A stretch of DNA of 64,000 bases from Bombella pluederhausensis (GTDB lineage: Bacteria; Pseudomonadota; Alphaproteobacteria; Acetobacterales; Acetobacteraceae). The position numbers and the translations under genes are program-made. The stretch covers positions 310,001 through 374,000 of the forward strand of contig NZ_JANIDY010000001.1 in the NCBI RefSeq assembly GCF_026385525.1, written 5' to 3'. Positions 62,747 to 64,000 of this stretch are shown piece by piece. Under the pieces are notes generated by a model, which did not search any database, was not told the origin of the DNA, and was given only the letters and a program-made list of their open reading frames with translations. Every line of letters begins with the position of its first letter. Position 1 is the stretch's first letter.

Positions 62747-63355
62747 TCAGGCGCCCTTCAGGCAGCTCTCGGCATACTCATAGTTGGCAAGCCGGTCGAG
62801 GAAGTTGGTGACATAATCCGGACGGCGGTTGCGGAAGTCCAGATAGTAGGAGTGTTCCCACACATCCAGACCCAGAAGGGCACGGCCTTCATCTTCGGAG
62901 AGCGGGTTGGCGGCGTTGGCGGTCTTGGTGACCTTCAGCTTGCCGTCAGAACCCAGAACCAGCCATGCCCAGCCAGAACCGAACTGTGTCGTGGCAGCCT
63001 GCTTGAAAGCGGCCTTGAAGGCATCCACGGAACCGAAATCTTCAATCAGTTTCTTTTCCAGCGTGCCGGGGATGTTGCCACCCTTGGGGGAGAGGCAGTT
63101 CCAGAAAATGCAGTGGTTCCAGTGCTGGCCTGCATTATTGAAAACTGGCGCCATGGAAGACACGGCATGAGAATGGGCAATGATTTCTTCGAGAGACTTG
63201 CCTGCCAGCTCCGGCTTGCTTTCCACGAAGCCATTCAGAGCCGTGACATAAGCCTGATGGTGCTTACCGTGGTGAAGCTCCAGCGTTTCCTGGCACATGC
63301 CTGCATCGGCCAGTGCGCTCTCGGCATAGGGGAGTTTTGGGAGTTCAAAAGCCAT
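62747..63355 (-). CDS. sodB: Superoxide dismutase, iron type
   Basis: A 202-residue cytoplasmic superoxide dismutase. The metal ligands are in ETLELHHGKHHQAYV (first His), FNNAGQHWNHCIFWNCLSP (second His, with Gln nearby as in iron enzymes) and LGLDVWEHSYYLDFRNRRPDYV (Asp and His). TANAANPL also fits the iron group better than the manganese group, though cambialistic behaviour is possible. ATG 63355 follows AAGGAAG; the frame adds six residues upstream. A stable hairpin lies in its leader at 63383-63411. Confidence 0.94.
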   Translation of the reverse strand: MAFELPKLPYAESALADAGMCQETLELHHGKHHQAYVTALNGFVESKPELAGKSLEEIIAHSHAVSSMAPVFNNAGQHWNHCIFWNCLSPKGGNIPGTLEKKLIEDFGSVDAFKAAFKQAATTQFGSGWAWLVLGSDGKLKVTKTANAANPLSEDEGRALLGLDVWEHSYYLDFRNRRPDYVTNFLDRLANYEYAESCLKGA

Positions 63356-63382
63356 GTGAATCTTCCTTGACATATGAGGGAA

Positions 63383-63411
63383 GGGCAGAAGCAGAAAGTA
63401 CCCTTCTGCCC
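63383..63411 (-). promoter_or_regulatory. Leader hairpin upstream of sodB
   Basis: GGGCAGAAG (63383-63391) and CTTCTGCCC (63403-63411) pair perfectly over 9 bp around an 11-nt loop, 27 bp upstream of the sodB start. It may be a 5' mRNA structure or the terminator of an upstream transcript; no T-run follows. Confidence 0.4.
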
Positions 63412-63479
63412 CTTCATGACACCCCTTTAGCTATGGTTGCGGAGCGGCAACGTCAAGGTGCCTGAAGGGCAGGGGCTTA

Positions 63480-63501
63480 AAAAAAGAGTAGGGCAGTCCT
63501 C
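63480..63501 (-). terminator. Weak terminator after the beta-hydroxyacid dehydrogenase
   Basis: On the minus strand a short AAGAG/CTCTT stem with a 10-12-nt loop is followed by seven T residues, immediately after the stop codon of the dehydrogenase. The stem is only about five base pairs, so strength is doubtful. Confidence 0.4.
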
Positions 63502-64000
63502 TTACCGGTTGGCGATATTCTTTTCCATCTGGGCGATCAGGGCGGAGTAGTCATCATCAGCGTGATGGCGATTGGAGAAAGCCAGATTCTGGGAGGCTGC
63601 TGCCATGCCATGCAGTGGGACACCACAACGGCGGCCAGCATCCAACAGAAGGCCCATATCCTTGCTCATCAGGCGGGTAGGGAACTGGGACGGGAAATCA
63701 CCGGCTTTGCCCATGCCAATCTTGCGCTTGTGATGGGGGCTGATGACAGCCAGCTCCTGCAAGGCATCAAAAAGGACGTTCCGTTCCACGCCAGAGGCCA
63801 GACCGTAGGCGATGCCCTCGGCAATGATGTTCAGTGTGCCGCCCATAATGCCATTGACGACCAGCTTCAGTCGGGCCGCACTGCCAGCCGGGCCAGCATG
63901 AATGGTGATACGGCCGATGCAGTCCAGTATAGGGCGGGCCCGTTCCAGAGTGGTTTCAGGGCCGCCTGCCAGCATGATGAGAGCACCTTTTTCGGCCTCC
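63502..64000 (-). CDS. NAD(P)-dependent beta-hydroxyacid dehydrogenase (5' end outside window)
   Basis: The 3' part (about 166 codons) of a 3-hydroxyisobutyrate/tartronate-semialdehyde reductase-type enzyme. The frame stays open to the window edge; the ATG at 63975 is internal because the preceding codons (EAEKGALI) fit the family. Visible parts are MLAGGPETTLERARPILDCIG, the helix GSAARLKLVVNGIMGGTLNIIAEGI with the catalytic Lys region, and FPTRLMSKDMGLLLDAGRRCGVPLH, all from the C-terminal NAD-binding-11 domain. The N-terminal Rossmann domain is missing from view. It reduces or oxidises a small hydroxy acid; the exact substrate is unknown. Confidence 0.88.
   Translation of the reverse strand, partial: EAEKGALIMLAGGPETTLERARPILDCIGRITIHAGPAGSAARLKLVVNGIMGGTLNIIAEGIAYGLASGVERNVLFDALQELAVISPHHKRKIGMGKAGDFPSQFPTRLMSKDMGLLLDAGRRCGVPLHGMAAASQNLAFSNRHHADDDYSALIAQMEKNIANR

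Noticed and set aside
1-64000. tRNA, rRNA or CRISPR loci
   Set aside because: I looked through the intergenic gaps for tRNA T-arm patterns, rRNA segments and regularly spaced repeats and saw none. A tRNAscan-SE, Infernal or CRISPR-finder run would be the decisive check.

Overview
The window looks like a chromosomal segment of an alphaproteobacterium, most probably an acetic acid bacterium (Acetobacteraceae). The evidence is the gene content: an argS-SPOR-scpA-scpB-tatB-tatC-serS block, a fused shikimate kinase/3-dehydroquinate synthase followed by xerD and accA, a Suv3-like RNA helicase, a class II DAHP synthase, ErpA, and the non-zinc glutamyl-tRNA synthetase type. The placement rests on recalled family and synteny patterns, not on a database search. 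The DNA is moderately GC-rich and densely coding. I see no rRNA, tRNA, CRISPR array, prophage or insertion sequence.

Layout. Positions 1-4275 hold the end of a ferredoxin-reductase-type flavoprotein, an AT-richer FemAB/GNAT-like gene and aspS. Positions 4346-9968 hold a siderophore TonB receptor (minus strand) with a near-consensus Fur box, a RlaP-like nucleotidyltransferase, the erpA-xthA pair (minus) and dgt. Positions 10125-17502 are the argS-to-serS housekeeping operon, which lacks nagZ and tatA at their usual places. Positions 17698-26685 hold a lipoprotein, a Suv3-like helicase, fpr, gor, an orphan FUSC protein and a small secreted protein. Positions 26969-31493 are an operon of class II DAHP synthase, nicotinate phosphoribosyltransferase, an acidic unknown protein and gltX. 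Positions 31548-34786 run on the minus strand: cysS, trmJ and a KirBac-type potassium channel.

Positions 34880-42737 form a transport block: a MATE exporter, a compact four-gene ytcA-mdtN-mdtO-mdtP-like tripartite exporter, and an MFS exporter. Positions 43071-49957 hold rpsD, prfC, a secreted endonuclease/phosphatase-like protein, beta carbonic anhydrase and alaS. Positions 50061-56167 hold gtrA, an OmpA-type porin, the aroK-aroB fusion, a small membrane protein, xerD and accA. Positions 56244-64000 hold a CinA-N/MoaB-like protein, an SMP-30 lactonase, a Nudix hydrolase, a second large TonB receptor, a DUF815-type ATPase, yajC, sodB and the 3' part of a beta-hydroxyacid dehydrogenase.

Functionally, most of the window is translation (six aminoacyl-tRNA synthetases, S4, RF3, TrmJ), protein export (TatBC, YajC), chromosome segregation (ScpAB, XerD) and cofactor, aromatic and fatty acid synthesis. 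The accessory part is envelope transport: two TonB receptors, MATE, MFS, two FUSC proteins, one tripartite pump and a K+ channel. No obvious new multi-gene defence or biosynthetic system is present. The most unusual signals are small: a 22475-22557 extended hairpin between fpr and gor, a roughly 40-bp AT-rich intergenic motif present twice, an intrinsic terminator lying inside the 5' end of a reading frame, a run of ten prolines in TatB, and lysine/histidine-rich periplasmic linkers in both TonB receptors.
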